A stretch of 64,000 bases of DNA from Aquanectria penicillioides (GCA_003415625.1 PYIU01000011.1:199001-263000), one strand, 5' to 3'. Positions 9,144 to 20,078 are shown, counted from the first letter of the stretch. Translations and numbers: made by a program. The notes: generated by a model from the letters alone, not told the origin.

Positions 9144-11439
9144 ATGGTGGATCGCTCAAAAACTTCAACGGGTACGTTTCATCGTGCCTCTATTGCATGC
9201 CAGAGTTGTCGACTGCGCAAGGTGAAGGTAAGCGATTCGTCTCCGGAGTTTGTTGTTTTTGTGAAGCATTCTCAGCAAATTGTCTTAGTGTGATGTCCAG
9301 TCTGTCCCATCAGACGAAGGGTGCAGTCCATGTCGACGGGCCGGACAGGAATGCTTGCTGGACCCTTTATCAGATGGAAGAAGGTTTGTTGTTTATGAAT
9401 GACAATGAGAAACCATCGCTAAACATTGAGACGCAGATCTGTCAGTCGAAAAGTCGTCAACAAATTGCAGCAGCGTATTGAAACGCTGGAGGCTCTCAAC
9501 AGGAGAGCTGCTGACCGATCAGCGTGGGGACCCAATGAGGACGATTCTGATGCTGCAACAGATATATCCGTACTACCAGGTGTTACGAGGCAAGTTTTTC
9601 CTTTTGGCAACGAGAAAATAGAATGGACCGTTAAGTCAGACGTTCGCTTGACTGACACCGGCAAACAGCACCAGAGATATGAATACTACAGTGGCTCGCA
9701 GTAGAAGCGACGCTACCAGCTCGGTCGCCTCGAAACGGTATGGAAATTCTCGTTCAGTTATGCCTCCATCAACTTCAGTTAATGAGAATTCCCCGGGAAG
9801 GGGCCGAGTCGAATCCCCGAGCTTTTATGGCGCGACGTCTCACCCTCATGTTACATCACCTGGCGAGGAAGCTCATGCTTCTGTTCCCAAGGAGGTTGAC
9901 GCCGTCGGTATCGATCTTGATCCAACCTCCCCCCGATTGCGTGACCATCTATTTCAATCCTTTTTCAAATACCAGACGCTTTGGGTCGATATCGTGAACA
10001 AGGAATCGTTTTTTACCGCTCGGTCGAATGGCAGCAATTCCCAATGGTACTCCAAGTTTCTTGAAAATAGTATATTAGCTTGCGGTGCGCGTTTGAGCAC
10101 CTCAAAGTCCGTCCGTGCCTTGGGCTTTAAATATTGTGACTGGGCGAAGGATGAGATATTGAAAGCCATGTCGGAGCCGACGCCTGCCAACCTCCAAGGG
10201 TTTCTTCTTCTAAGCGAATTCGAAGTGACTCAGGGCAATGATCGCCCAGGCTGGATGTTTTGTGGTATGTGCTGCAGAGATTGCCTTCATCTGTCGTCTT
10301 TGCTTACAATGACAGGCGTTGCTTGTCGGATGCTATCCGACCTTGGCTTACATGAGCTTACGAGCCTAGTGAGTGCTTCCACACACAATCAAGAGTCAAC
10401 AAAACAAAGCGACCTTGCCTACGCTCTTCTGTCCGCTTGTGTAGTCTACGAAGGGGTTTGGACGTTATATCTTGGTAGACCAAGCTCAATCCCAAAGTCG
10501 ATTATGAATATTGTCGCTGCACGCTGCAGAGACAGGCGAAAATCAGATTCGCCATGGCTCAATGCCTGGGTGGGACTTTGCCTCCCGATGGCCGAAATAT
10601 CTCACGTACTCAATGAACAACCCACGGTTGAGTCCGATAGATCGGCCTCACTAAGAGAGCTCTTTAAAGAGGTGGAAGAATGGTATGAATGCCTTCCTTC
10701 AGAGCTGAAATACAACGACAATCTTTTGACCAACATGGACCTGGCTGGATATGGCTTGCACACCCAGTACTGCAAACTCCAAATTCTCCTGCGACGAGCG
10801 CTGGCAAATCCTTCAAAGACAAAAAAGAGGCGGCATTCTGAAATTTCGCGCAACAGCAGCCTTCTGTCATCCTGCGATGAGTCCCACGACATCATCTACC
10901 AATATGCACTCCGCACAGCTCGTTTAGTTGTAACCTATCGAGAAGCCTTTGGAATGGAAGAAATTCCCTCCATCATGCTCGACAACGCTGTTGTTGCTGC
11001 TACCACAATGATCGGGTATCTTGATAAACCAGACAACCTGAGCCAAACATCTCATCCAACAGTTTGGCTTCGTCAACTCGTCAAGAGCATGGAATCTGTC
11101 CAACTGCACTTCCCGATTGTCGGACGCATGCTCGATTCGCTCAAGCAAATTTGTGGCAGTGGCCCGCTCCGCAGTATCTTCTCTGCTCCATATCATGAAT
11201 CATCTGCTCCTTCTACTCTTGAGATGCCCGATTTAGGACAATTTATGGATCCTAGACCCATACCGAATGTCATAGAAGACACCACGACAGCGTTGGCAAC
11301 TGGATCTGGCATGATTTGGGATTGCTTCGACTCGGAAATTGCACTTGATATCCTCTCTACCGATGGATTTACCGGGTCCGCTCTTGATCTCCCTCCCCCA
11401 GAATCATTGATCTCTAGCCTCGCCCAAGCTGTACCTTAA
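9144..11439 (+). CDS. Zn2Cys6 fungal transcription factor, candidate cluster regulator
   Basis: Five exons (9144-9227, 9289-9383, 9431-9579, 9692-10264, 10316-11439) give 674 residues. The zinc cluster is complete at C19-x2-C22-x6-C29-x10-C40-x2-C43-x6-C50, split by an intron before C29 (at K28). A basic linker and a short leucine-rich coiled segment (KLQQRIETLEALN) follow, typical of dimerising Gal4-class factors. The long remainder matches the fungal-specific regulatory domain, for example FEVTQGNDRPGWMFCG-VACRMLSDLGLHE across the last intron. The intron 9580-9691 is chosen because it restores frame and has a good branch site and TACTACAG acceptor. It is less certain than the others. The gene sits in the middle of the oxidative cluster, has CGG-N6-CCG sites in its own promoter, and is the natural candidate to bind the TCGG-N6-CCGA sites. 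Confidence 0.88.
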
Positions 11440-12144
11440 GTGCCATACTTCACCAAGTCAATGGTCTTGTACTCTGCGATCGTTCAATGCAATCTGTGAT
11501 TGACAGCAGAAAGCTTGACTACGCCACGAATCTAGATGGTGATGGGGGTGTTCGGGTTGGGTATATCGATGGGTTTTACTCAGACGGTGTGGTTTGGGTT
11601 CGTAAATTTACTTCTTGAAGCCTTTGTCGATGGTGGTTAACGGTCCGCAGTTATGCAGTTGTAATGTGTATGAATATCAGCTATAGTAAAGGGAGCCGGA
11701 GTTATCACTGATTGAACAGCTATTAGCACATGATGGTTTTAGAAAACCTGAAAGTCTCTTTTTCTACTAGGCCGTTGACAATGCAACAAATCTACGTATT
11801 AAATTGGAGATATCCAATCATTTTCTTCGTGGTTCTTGATGTAGTTGAATGTTTCACTGAATATTTGTAGAGCACTTATTTATTGAATAGATTGACGTTG
11901 AAAATAATACGCACTGGATTTACTTGGGCATTGGTATACTGACCATGAGTTGGTGTTCCCTATTGGACTGCGAAATGCAGAATATTTTAAGCGGTTATAC
12001 TTTTGATGAAATACATATACACTTGACGTGTCAATTTGTCCTTCTGTCTGTCTGTTTCTGTGAACAATGCAGTTCAAAGCTGGATACACTGCTGAAAGTG
12101 GTGAAGTTCGATGGTAAGACCACTCCAAGCATCAGCTCAACTGT
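11440..12144. other. Convergent intergenic region, regulator/FAD monooxygenase
   Basis: These are the 3' flanks of two convergent genes. They are AT-rich, and no coding, repeat or RNA feature is recognised. Confidence 0.5.
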
Positions 12145-14780
12145 CTAGCAAAGACCTTGAGCAAAGCAGGTTTTCGCAAGCACACCTTCTCTCCAGTACC
12201 ATACCGCCATCATGGTGGCTCCAGGGCCAGCAGCGAGACAACCAACCGCGACCAGTGCTGATAGTTTCCCAATGTCGACAGCTGTGCGACCCATCCGCTT
12301 CAAATCCCAGGCAGCCATGCACAACCACGCATATGTTGCAATCTCAAACCCCCAGAAATCAGCCAAGAAAAGAGATTTCAGGCCCTCTCCAAACTCCTTG
12401 GGTTGCGGGCTAAAGTCTGGCCAGAACACAGATTTAAAACTGATGTCGGGCGAAAACTGGATCTTGGCCAGGCAATAAATATGAAACGCAAATCCAAGTG
12501 CACCGGTGAAGACGTAGAGCTTCTTTAGATATGGAATATCTGGGAACTCTTGCTTTGCTATTTTCGGAACCTGCTGTAGAGATTGTTTTTTGGAGTAAAG
12601 GTATCCAAGTGTGGTGCAGATGAGCGGAACAAACATTGGAGACGGCTGCCAGAGAGCCTCAAAAATTTGGACCAGGTTCGGATCCTTCCAGGGAGAGAAC
12701 ATGAGAATTGTAGGAAGGATGTAGCCAATTGTAACCGCCGACATCAAAGACTTTGCGAATTGAATCGGAACTTCTCTGTTGAGTGGCCACCAGTAGGTTT
12801 CGGGTTCTGAGATGTGCGTATACACGGCGTAGTAAATTGGCATATAGATTCCAATGCCAGCCCTTTGGACAAGGGTGAACCAGATGGTAATCCTGAAATC
12901 TCAGTCAACGATTCAAATCAGAAAGGATTACGTCAATACTTACAGTGATAACGGCGTCAACATGTTTCGTTTTCGATATGCCTCGACCGACCATACCGTG
13001 ATTGGTTGAATGAGCATTCCGAGGAAGTACATTTGTATCATCCCGAAATCACGCTCCCAATTGGTCAGGCCGGGGATGAATATTGTTGCCAAAAACGCCA
13101 AGTAGTCGTCAATAAGCTTGATCCCGATGTAGGTGCGCTTGAGAGTGAAATCACGGTCATACGAGAAGACCCCATCCTTCAAGATGGCTCCCAAGTACTC
13201 TCCGAGCTCATAGTGAGCTGACCAGACCCACATTCCATAATGGACGAGCGCAGCGATGAGCAAGTAGAATCCAATAAAATACCACTTCATCATACCCCTT
13301 GGAGCAGGTTCACTAAGAAGCTCATCCTTGTAAGGTATGAGTCTTGAGAGTGGACTGAATTTGGGATTGTCTAGCTTTTCTGCGAGGGGCATGTTTCGAG
13401 AAAAGTTGAAAGTGACGTCTTCGGTATCGGTGAGGGGGAGCAAATAGAAAGCTGCCAGTTCATGGAGGGGCGTATCGAGTAGCTCAGTGCGCTGTTGCTC
13501 GTGTGAATGCTCCTTGAGGCTCGTGGCTCTTGCCTGTCGAACGTCTTGGGTTGTTGCAAATATATGCTCGATCTGTTCCAAGGAAGGCTTTGCTCCAGGT
13601 GATTTTGCCAGTACCTTGCGAAGCGTGTTGACCAAGACAGCGGCAGATTCAAAGCAAGCGTTACCACCGTGACCTGCAATGGGATGGAACTAGGAATAAT
13701 GAGTATCATGCGTGATGGGAAGATGGAACAGTGTACGGACCTTGTGTGCCGAGTCGCCAATAGTGATGATACGCTTGTAGTACCACTTCCTGAAGACATA
13801 TTCCTGCAACGGCACCAACACAGACGTAATTCTCTTTTCAATTATGCCTTTGAACTTCAGATTCGGAGTGATGTCGTCATTTTCTCGTTCAGCAAACAAC
13901 TTCATCTGGTCTTCGTCCGTGTAGGATGGGATATCCTCGCCATACGCACGACGCGCCAATTTGAAGAAGTAGAACCAGTAAACACGGCCTTCAGGACCGC
14001 CATTGACGATATATGACTCGTGCTTCCTGAATACGGAATTTGAGGCACCCGGCTCGATGCCATCGCAAGGGTTTGAGATTCCAAAAATGCACCCATAGTC
14101 GCAGGGGACCGCTAACACAGGTCAGTGCTGATAAATAGTATTTAGTCTCCCAACTTACAGCGATGCTCGTCAGATGGAATCCACCCCGGCATTTCGTTGT
14201 TCGCAATCCGCCACATTTCATCTCTCACAGTGCTGTGAATTCCATCCGCACCGACGAGGAGATCACCATGATAAGTGGAGCCATCGGCGGTTTTTACGAC
14301 GACGCCATCATCCGTCATCTGGACCTTCTGAACACGTTTCTTCGTAAGGATCTTTGTTTTATCCTTGATATTGTCATACAACACTTGCAGCACCATTTGA
14401 CGATCTAAGAAGGTAATCGGATAGCCATGCCTAGATATCATAAGACTTGTGTGTCCCCTTGACTCAGAACAGGCTTACCTTTCATGCATAGAGTGATTCA
14501 TCCCTCGGAACTCGCAGATTATCTTTCCCGTATCATCGCGAAAGTGGAATGAATCCAAAGGAGGACACAGCTCCAGGATCTTCTGGTACAGGCCCAGTTG
14601 GTCCAATATCCGGTTGCCGTGCGGCAATATTCCAATGCTAGCACCAACTTGAGGTGCGATATCCCCGTAGGCCTCGAGAACGATGAAGTCAATATCGTAT
14701 AGCTGTAGCATATTGGCAAGTGTGAGGCCGGTAATGCTGCCGCCGCCAATCACGACCTTGAAGTCGCTTTTGGCACCCAT
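12145..14780 (-). CDS. FAD-dependent monooxygenase fused to a C-terminal polytopic membrane domain
   Basis: Five exons (14780-14479, 14430-14159, 14111-13741, 13689-12944, 12892-12145) give 812 residues with frame kept across four introns of 47-51 bp. The first half is a class A (PHBH-like, PaxM-type) flavin monooxygenase: GGGSITG near the N-terminus, the DG motif [13 protein letters not shown], and the GD motif [18 protein letters not shown] rebuilt across intron 3. The second half (about residues 430-800) has roughly eight hydrophobic segments rich in Trp, Tyr and Gly and lacks flavoenzyme motifs. Single-chain fusions of this kind occur in fungal genomes, and the membrane half might be a cyclase-like or anchoring module, but I do not assign it a reaction. 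A perfect TCGG-N6-CCGA lies 173 bp upstream, in the promoter shared with the hydrolase. It may hydroxylate or epoxidise a hydrophobic substrate at a membrane. Confidence 0.85.
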
Positions 14781-14952
14781 TTTGCTGTTTTGTCGCCAAT
14801 TGTTAATAAAAAAGTGAATGATTGATGCTGTTATGTGATGAATGTAGGGAATGCAAGCTTATATCATCTCGTTGAGTGAGAAAGCTCCGGCTTCAACGTC
14901 CAACGCTTGACGTGCCGCATTTTGCAACTTGGGAGGATCCTCGAATTTCGGT

Positions 14953-14966
14953 TCGGGTTACTCCGA
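14953..14966. promoter_or_regulatory. Putative regulator-binding palindrome TCGG-GTTACT-CCGA
   Basis: Perfect TCGG-N6-CCGA in the 547-bp divergent promoter (14781-15327) between the FAD monooxygenase and the hydrolase. Many further CGG/CCG triplets with other spacings lie at 15040-15190. Confidence 0.6.
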
Positions 14967-15327
14967 TCTGTTTCGGGATTTTGCGCTGCACTCAAAACGT
15001 CCTGTAAGGCGGCGAGGGTCAAACAAAGTTCAATAACGCTAATTCGGATGGCATCTTGTAGATTCGGAGATGGAAACCGAGCGGCGGAAATCCGGACCGA
15101 GAAGATTGCAACGGACAAGCAAGCCATAAATCCACCGACTCGGTACTCACGCATCCAAATACGGAAACGAAATTCAGCCGCCGGCGATATTACGGGAATT
15201 TTCCAGTTGGCTCTTGAACCCAGCCAAGGGAAGACTGACGCTGAAATACGCCCACTCCAACCTGAATGCCAAATATCACCATCACTAGTGACGACTTGAA
15301 CTTTGAGACATTCACATCATAATTACA

Positions 15328-16326
15328 ATGGAAAGCTTTCAGCGTAAATCTCTTGTAACGCGGCGCTCGCTTACGTATAGATACTTTGTCTCGCCTTCCG
15401 GTCTATCTACCAAGCAGCATCCGACTCTGTTCTTCATTCATGGCTTTCCTGACTCGGCGCATCTCTGGTCAGACGTGATTTCCAGACTCGATGCACTCCC
15501 AAACAAGATAATTGTACCGGATTGCCTAGGATATGCCGGCACAGACAAACCCAAAGACACATCGTTGTATGCGTACAAGGGCCAAGCTGATGACCTGGTG
15601 GATATTTTGAAGGCAGAGAACTCCGAGTTTGTGATTATTATTGGACATGACTGGGGCAGCGCGCTAACCCAGCGCACGTATCTTCACCACCGTAAACTAT
15701 TCAGTGGTGTTGTACTTCTCAATACCGGTTACATGGTTCCATCAGATCAGTCTTTTGACCTCGCCGCCGTCAATGAACTCACAGAAAAGATATTGGGCTA
15801 CCCTCAATTTTCGTATTGGGAGTTTTTCACAGCACCCAATGCGGCGGAGATTATAGATGATAATCTTGAGAGAATGTGGCAGGTGTTACACGGCGATGTC
15901 AATGACTGGATGAAAAAGATGTTTTGTGTTCCAAACGCAATGCATGACTATTTGCTGGGGCACGAGGAGGTACCATTGAAGTCATACGCTAAACAGTCAG
16001 TGTGGAAGGATGCCTTTATCCAGCAATTTCAGACCGATGGATTCGCGTCGGCCTTGCAAATGTACCATGCAACTGCTTCGAACATACAGACAGTATCGGA
16101 TGCTGCTATACTCAAGGATAATCTGGCGATCACGGTTCCAACATTGTTCGTTCTCTGTACCATGGATGCGGTATGTGTGCCAGAAATGATGGCCCCCGCG
16201 AAGGATCAAGGCCTCTTGCCTGATTTAACAGAGGTTATTATGGAATGTGGGCATTGGTCACCGATGGAGAGGCCAGATGAAATTGCAGCGCATATTCGAG
16301 ACTTCTTGGCCAGCAAATTTGCATAG
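15328..16326 (+). CDS. Alpha/beta hydrolase, epoxide-hydrolase-like
   Basis: An intronless gene of 332 residues. The oxyanion motif HGFPD is at residues 38-42. The nucleophile motif is GHDWGS, with Asp108 as the predicted nucleophile, as in soluble epoxide hydrolases and haloalkane dehalogenases rather than Ser esterases. The catalytic His is predicted at 309 (ECGHWSPMERP). It probably opens an epoxide or, in this cluster, possibly a lactone. The Asp nucleophile argues for epoxide chemistry, the BVMO context for lactone chemistry, and the sequence alone cannot decide. It is divergent from the FAD monooxygenase, which could supply an epoxide. The predicted location is cytosolic, since no signal peptide is seen. 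Confidence 0.88.
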   Translation: MESFQRKSLVTRRSLTYRYFVSPSGLSTKQHPTLFFIHGFPDSAHLWSDVISRLDALPNKIIVPDCLGYAGTDKPKDTSLYAYKGQADDLVDILKAENSEFVIIIGHDWGSALTQRTYLHHRKLFSGVVLLNTGYMVPSDQSFDLAAVNELTEKILGYPQFSYWEFFTAPNAAEIIDDNLERMWQVLHGDVNDWMKKMFCVPNAMHDYLLGHEEVPLKSYAKQSVWKDAFIQQFQTDGFASALQMYHATASNIQTVSDAAILKDNLAITVPTLFVLCTMDAVCVPEMMAPAKDQGLLPDLTEVIMECGHWSPMERPDEIAAHIRDFLASKFA

Positions 16327-16678
16327 CATTAGGCGGCTTTAATATCGATGATTAAAGTTCTAACCGTTGCCGCTGCACTATGAGATACAGTAACCGAATA
16401 CCAGTTTCCAAATGCTATAAACTAAAACTCATCATGTGAATTCCAATAGAGCACAACGTGTTCCCAGCTGTAGTGTTAACCGTGAATTGTAGTGGAGTAT
16501 TCGTGCCCCGTCTCAACTTGGAACGTGTGTCAGTGAAATGACGCTGAGTCCTGAACCACCACTAAACTATGACAAAGAATTGGGTCTTTCACGTTATTTT
16601 ATGTTCATCTAATTTAAAGATATCAAGACAGGGATAAAATGGTTTATTTGCTCGGGGAATTCTATAACTGCGTTGTAG
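16327..16678. other. Convergent intergenic region, hydrolase/aldehyde dehydrogenase
   Basis: Terminal flanks of two convergent genes. No other feature is seen. Confidence 0.5.
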
Positions 16679-18201
16679 CTAGGTAGAGGCCATGTTGATC
16701 AGGACAGTCTTCGGCTCAGTATACAACCTCAAGGCATACTCTCCGAATTCCCGCCCGATCCCACTTTGCTTTTTACCACCAAAAGGCGTCTGCATATTCT
16801 GCAAACTAACACAATTGACACCGACAACACCTGATTCCAGAGCTGATGAGACGCGTAGAGCTCGTGTGATGTCCCGGGTAAAGACACCAGACATTAAGCC
16901 AAATTCGGTGTCGTTGGCCAACTTCAAGACCTCCTCTTCTGTCTCAAATGTCTTAATAATTCCAACTGGGCCAAAGATCTCGTTGCGGTAGATTTCGGCG
17001 TCATTCTTGGGATTTAGGAACAAGGTTGGTGTCATATAGCATCCCGTCTTGCCGTGTTGGACACCCCCAACCACCAGCTCTGCCTCGGCTTTCCCTCGCT
17101 CAACCATCTTCTTAACGCGCTCGAGCTGTGATTCATCAACCATAGGTCCAAGTCTGATGCTTGGGTCTTGAGGGTCTCCCAAGTCATTCGCTGCATCCTC
17201 CATTCTTCTCTTATATCCTTGGATGAACTGGTCTGCAATGGCTTTCTGGACATAGACTCTAGATGGAGCCACGCAAAGCTGACCACTGCGAGTCAAGATA
17301 CCATTGACAGTCCATGTCAGAGCATTTTCAATATTTGCGTCGTCGAAAACAACCGCTGGACTCTTTCCACCGAGCTCTAGAGTGACTCGTTTCAGGTTAG
17401 TTTGAGCAGCGGCCTGCTGAATCTTTTTCCCTGTCGCTACCGAGCCGGTGAAGCTAATCTTTCGAATCTTCATGTGTTCTGCTAGAAGCGCACCGGTAGA
17501 TCCCGGTCCTGTGATGACTTGTATCACGCCAGGGGGGAAACCGGCCTTGTCAAATAAAGATGCAACAGCCAGAGACCCGAGAGGTGTCTTTTCGCTGGGT
17601 TTGACAATCATGACGTTGCCCGTAGCGAGCGCTGGTGCAGCCTTGAGAAAAAAGGTTGCAAGAGGTGCGTTGAATGGGTTAACAGCGGCGCAGACACCGA
17701 GTGGCTCATGTCGCACCAACTTGACGAATCCTGCAACATAGCTGCATTAGATATGAACAGGAGAACATTTCGATTCTACGTACCATCATCCGCAGGGAAA
17801 TAATCTCCTTTGTGTTTATCAGTCCACCCTGCGTAGTATAGTACACAATTTCTGATATAATTGCGTTCGCGAACTGGTGCGAGAGATATTGGGATTCCCG
17901 AAGTGAGTGAGTCAAGTGTTAGAATTGACATGAGTTCTTCATCAAGCAATGTGGCTAGTTTGAGAAGGCAGTCTGTCCGTTGGATGGCGGTAAATCGACT
18001 CCATGGCCCATGGAAGGCATCCTCTGCATGTTTGACAGCGGCGTCGACATCTGCAGGCCCAGCGATTGGGACCTTGTCTGTAACAAGCGTATTATCTTTG
18101 GGGTTTTTGAGGCTATATGTTTCACCGCTCTGCGCGGCGACGTATTGGCCGTTCAAGAACAGTTTCGTGAACGACTCTGGCTCTAAGGAATTGGTAGACA
18201 T
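16679..18201 (-). CDS. Aldehyde dehydrogenase (NAD(P)+-dependent)
   Basis: Two exons (18201-17784 and 17730-16679, intron 53 bp) give 489 residues, normal for the ALDH superfamily. Motifs seen are the N-terminal LFLNGQYVAA, PWN-type VNPFNAP after the intron, the cofactor-loop segment FTGSVATGKKI, the general-base Glu in LELGGKSP, the catalytic Cys in SGQLCVAPSRV, and the late EIFGPV. It oxidises an aldehyde to the acid. In the proposed pathway it would take the omega-aldehyde acid made by the neighbouring zinc alcohol dehydrogenase to a dicarboxylate, as ChnE does in bacterial cyclohexanol breakdown. It shares a divergent promoter with that dehydrogenase. Confidence 0.92.
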
Positions 18202-18494
18202 AGTTACGTCTGGGAGGGTGATCTTTCATTCAAGCTTCAATATGGCAAAGAAATCAAAAGGAATCGAGCGAGAATTTGACCCTGACTAGTACATCTCAAA
18301 TCAAGACTGAGGACCATAGCCGAGACTGCCTGCTCTCGAAACTGCGCAAGTTGGTCGGCCCGAGTGTCCCAAATCCGATTTAACCGGGTAAATCACAGTG
18401 GCCATTAGTCTCGGATATGCATTACCTCTAAATTAGCGGTTCTGCTAGCTTTAGCGACGCCTCGGTGTGGGCGGGGAATTCACACTCATGATGC

Positions 18495-18508
18495 TCGGCA
18501 AAGGCCGG
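18495..18508. promoter_or_regulatory. Putative regulator site TCGG-CAAAGG-CCGG
   Basis: A 7-of-8 match (intact CGG-N6-CCG), 122-135 bp upstream of the zinc alcohol dehydrogenase. Confidence 0.45.
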
Positions 18509-18526
18509 CAGGGCGAGTAATCGATC

Positions 18527-18540
18527 TCGGCCCATGCCGA
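18527..18540. promoter_or_regulatory. Putative regulator-binding palindrome TCGG-CCCATG-CCGA
   Basis: Perfect TCGG-N6-CCGA in the divergent promoter 18202-18629, 90-103 bp upstream of the alcohol dehydrogenase. It is nearly identical to the 4362 copy (TCGGCCCTTGCCGA). Confidence 0.6.
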
Positions 18541-18629
18541 TGACTATTTAGTCAACTAATAAATGCCGACGAATTGCTGATTTCGGCACCGAATTATCCC
18601 AACTCGTTACCGAAAACAAACTTAGAGCA

Positions 18630-19706
18630 ATGCCTACAGCAATGACGGACTTGATGGACGTTTGGGCTCTGACGGAATGGAATCAGCCTCTCCAGAAGAT
18701 TCGCCAACCCATTCCAACGCCCATAGGAACCGAGATTCTGCTGAGAGTCACCCACGCTGGTGTTTGTCATTCAGATCTTCACACTGCTGAAGGCTTCTAT
18801 GACATCGGTGGTGGCCGGAGATTTTACGTCAAAGACCGTGGTATCAAACTACCTGCTGCATTGGGGCATGAAATCCTTGGAGAAGTCGCAGCATTAGGAC
18901 CAGACGCAGAGTCAATCCCAATAGGGTCTCGGCAAATTGTGTATCCATGGCTCGGCTGCGGTGACTGCACGCGCTGCAGTCAGGAAGAAGATAATTTATG
19001 TGCCGCGCAAAGAGGGCTTGGCACGCTGCGAAATGGCGGGTTTGCTGAGTACGTGGTGGTGCCGCATTCAAAGTATCTATTTGATCTCGGCGATCTTGAT
19101 CCTGCCGTTGCATGCACTTTTGGATGTTCAGGAATCACAACGCTCAGCGCAGTCAGTAAAGTCATGCCTCTGCCGCCAGATGAGCCGGTTCTCTTGATCG
19201 GAGCCGGAGGTCTGGGTCTCGCGGCGATTGCAGTGCTCAGATCTTTTGGGCACAAATTCATCGTCTCCGCAGACATCAACGACGACAAGTTATCAGATGC
19301 CATCGCAGCTGGCGCATCGAAGACGGTAAATACCTCTGGCTCTTCCGCAGCGAAGGGCGTCCTTGCAGCTACAAACGGACCCGTCATCGCCGTCATCGAT
19401 TTTGTCAACAGCTCAGCGACCGCTAGCTTGGTCAACAATCTGGTAGGCAAAGGAGCCAAGTGGGTACAAGTTGGCGTCATGGGTGGTTCTATTGAACTAT
19501 CCCTCGTGTCCAATATTTTCAAAGGGTTGACTATTTGTTCAAACATTACGGGAAATTTGGAAGATTTGCGTAGAGTTATACAACTGGCAAAGGAAGGACA
19601 GCTTAGTCCTTTGAGAGTTCAAAAGATGAACTGGGACTCAGTGAATGAAGCAATGGATCTCCTCAAGGCCGGGAAAGCTTCTGGTAGAATCGTCCTTGTC
19701 AAGTAG
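18630..19706 (+). CDS. Zinc-dependent medium-chain alcohol dehydrogenase
   Basis: An intronless gene of 358 residues. The catalytic zinc ligands are visible in GVCHSDLH and GHEILGEV. The structural zinc lobe has four cysteines, CGDCTRC...NLC. The Rossmann motif is GAGGLGLAA, followed by an acidic residue in SADINDDK, which favours NAD over NADP and so oxidation. The closest familiar type is the alcohol dehydrogenase/propanol-preferring group. In the cluster it would oxidise a primary omega-hydroxy group freed by lactone opening, as ChnD does in bacteria. That role is inferred from position, not from sequence. Confidence 0.92.
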   Translation: MPTAMTDLMDVWALTEWNQPLQKIRQPIPTPIGTEILLRVTHAGVCHSDLHTAEGFYDIGGGRRFYVKDRGIKLPAALGHEILGEVAALGPDAESIPIGSRQIVYPWLGCGDCTRCSQEEDNLCAAQRGLGTLRNGGFAEYVVVPHSKYLFDLGDLDPAVACTFGCSGITTLSAVSKVMPLPPDEPVLLIGAGGLGLAAIAVLRSFGHKFIVSADINDDKLSDAIAAGASKTVNTSGSSAAKGVLAATNGPVIAVIDFVNSSATASLVNNLVGKGAKWVQVGVMGGSIELSLVSNIFKGLTICSNITGNLEDLRRVIQLAKEGQLSPLRVQKMNWDSVNEAMDLLKAGKASGRIVLVK

Positions 19707-20078
19707 CCCGGCTACATTGCACAAAGTACTATATTATAGTGGGTATATATATATAATGATACTGCCCACGGCTATATTTTAACACTTTAAGACTTTCAGT
19801 CCTCATAGATCACGTAACTATCTTCTCAAACGTAAACCTGTGAATCAGATGAAAGTCAAATACAATGAGTTTCAATTACAGAGAAGCAATCATCAAATTC
19901 GACTAACCACGAACACAGGGACTGACTATGTTCGTGATCACACTAACAGAGCGCAGAAAGCGATTCAGCGTGGAGCGAGACGAACCTGTATCTATAACTG
20001 TCAATACGAATGATGTTATCTTTTCTTGCGTGTATTAGTTTAATCCATCTATCATTTATATCAAGCTCTATGGTTCCA
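19707..20078. other. Convergent intergenic region right of the alcohol dehydrogenase
   Basis: An AT-rich 3' flank with a short (TA)n run near 19744-19754. No gene is seen. Confidence 0.5.

Noticed and set aside
2436..19706. Interpretation as a polyketide, peptide or terpene biosynthetic cluster
   Set aside because: No backbone synthase, P450 or transporter is found between or beside the genes. A catabolic role fits better, although a satellite tailoring cluster cannot be excluded.
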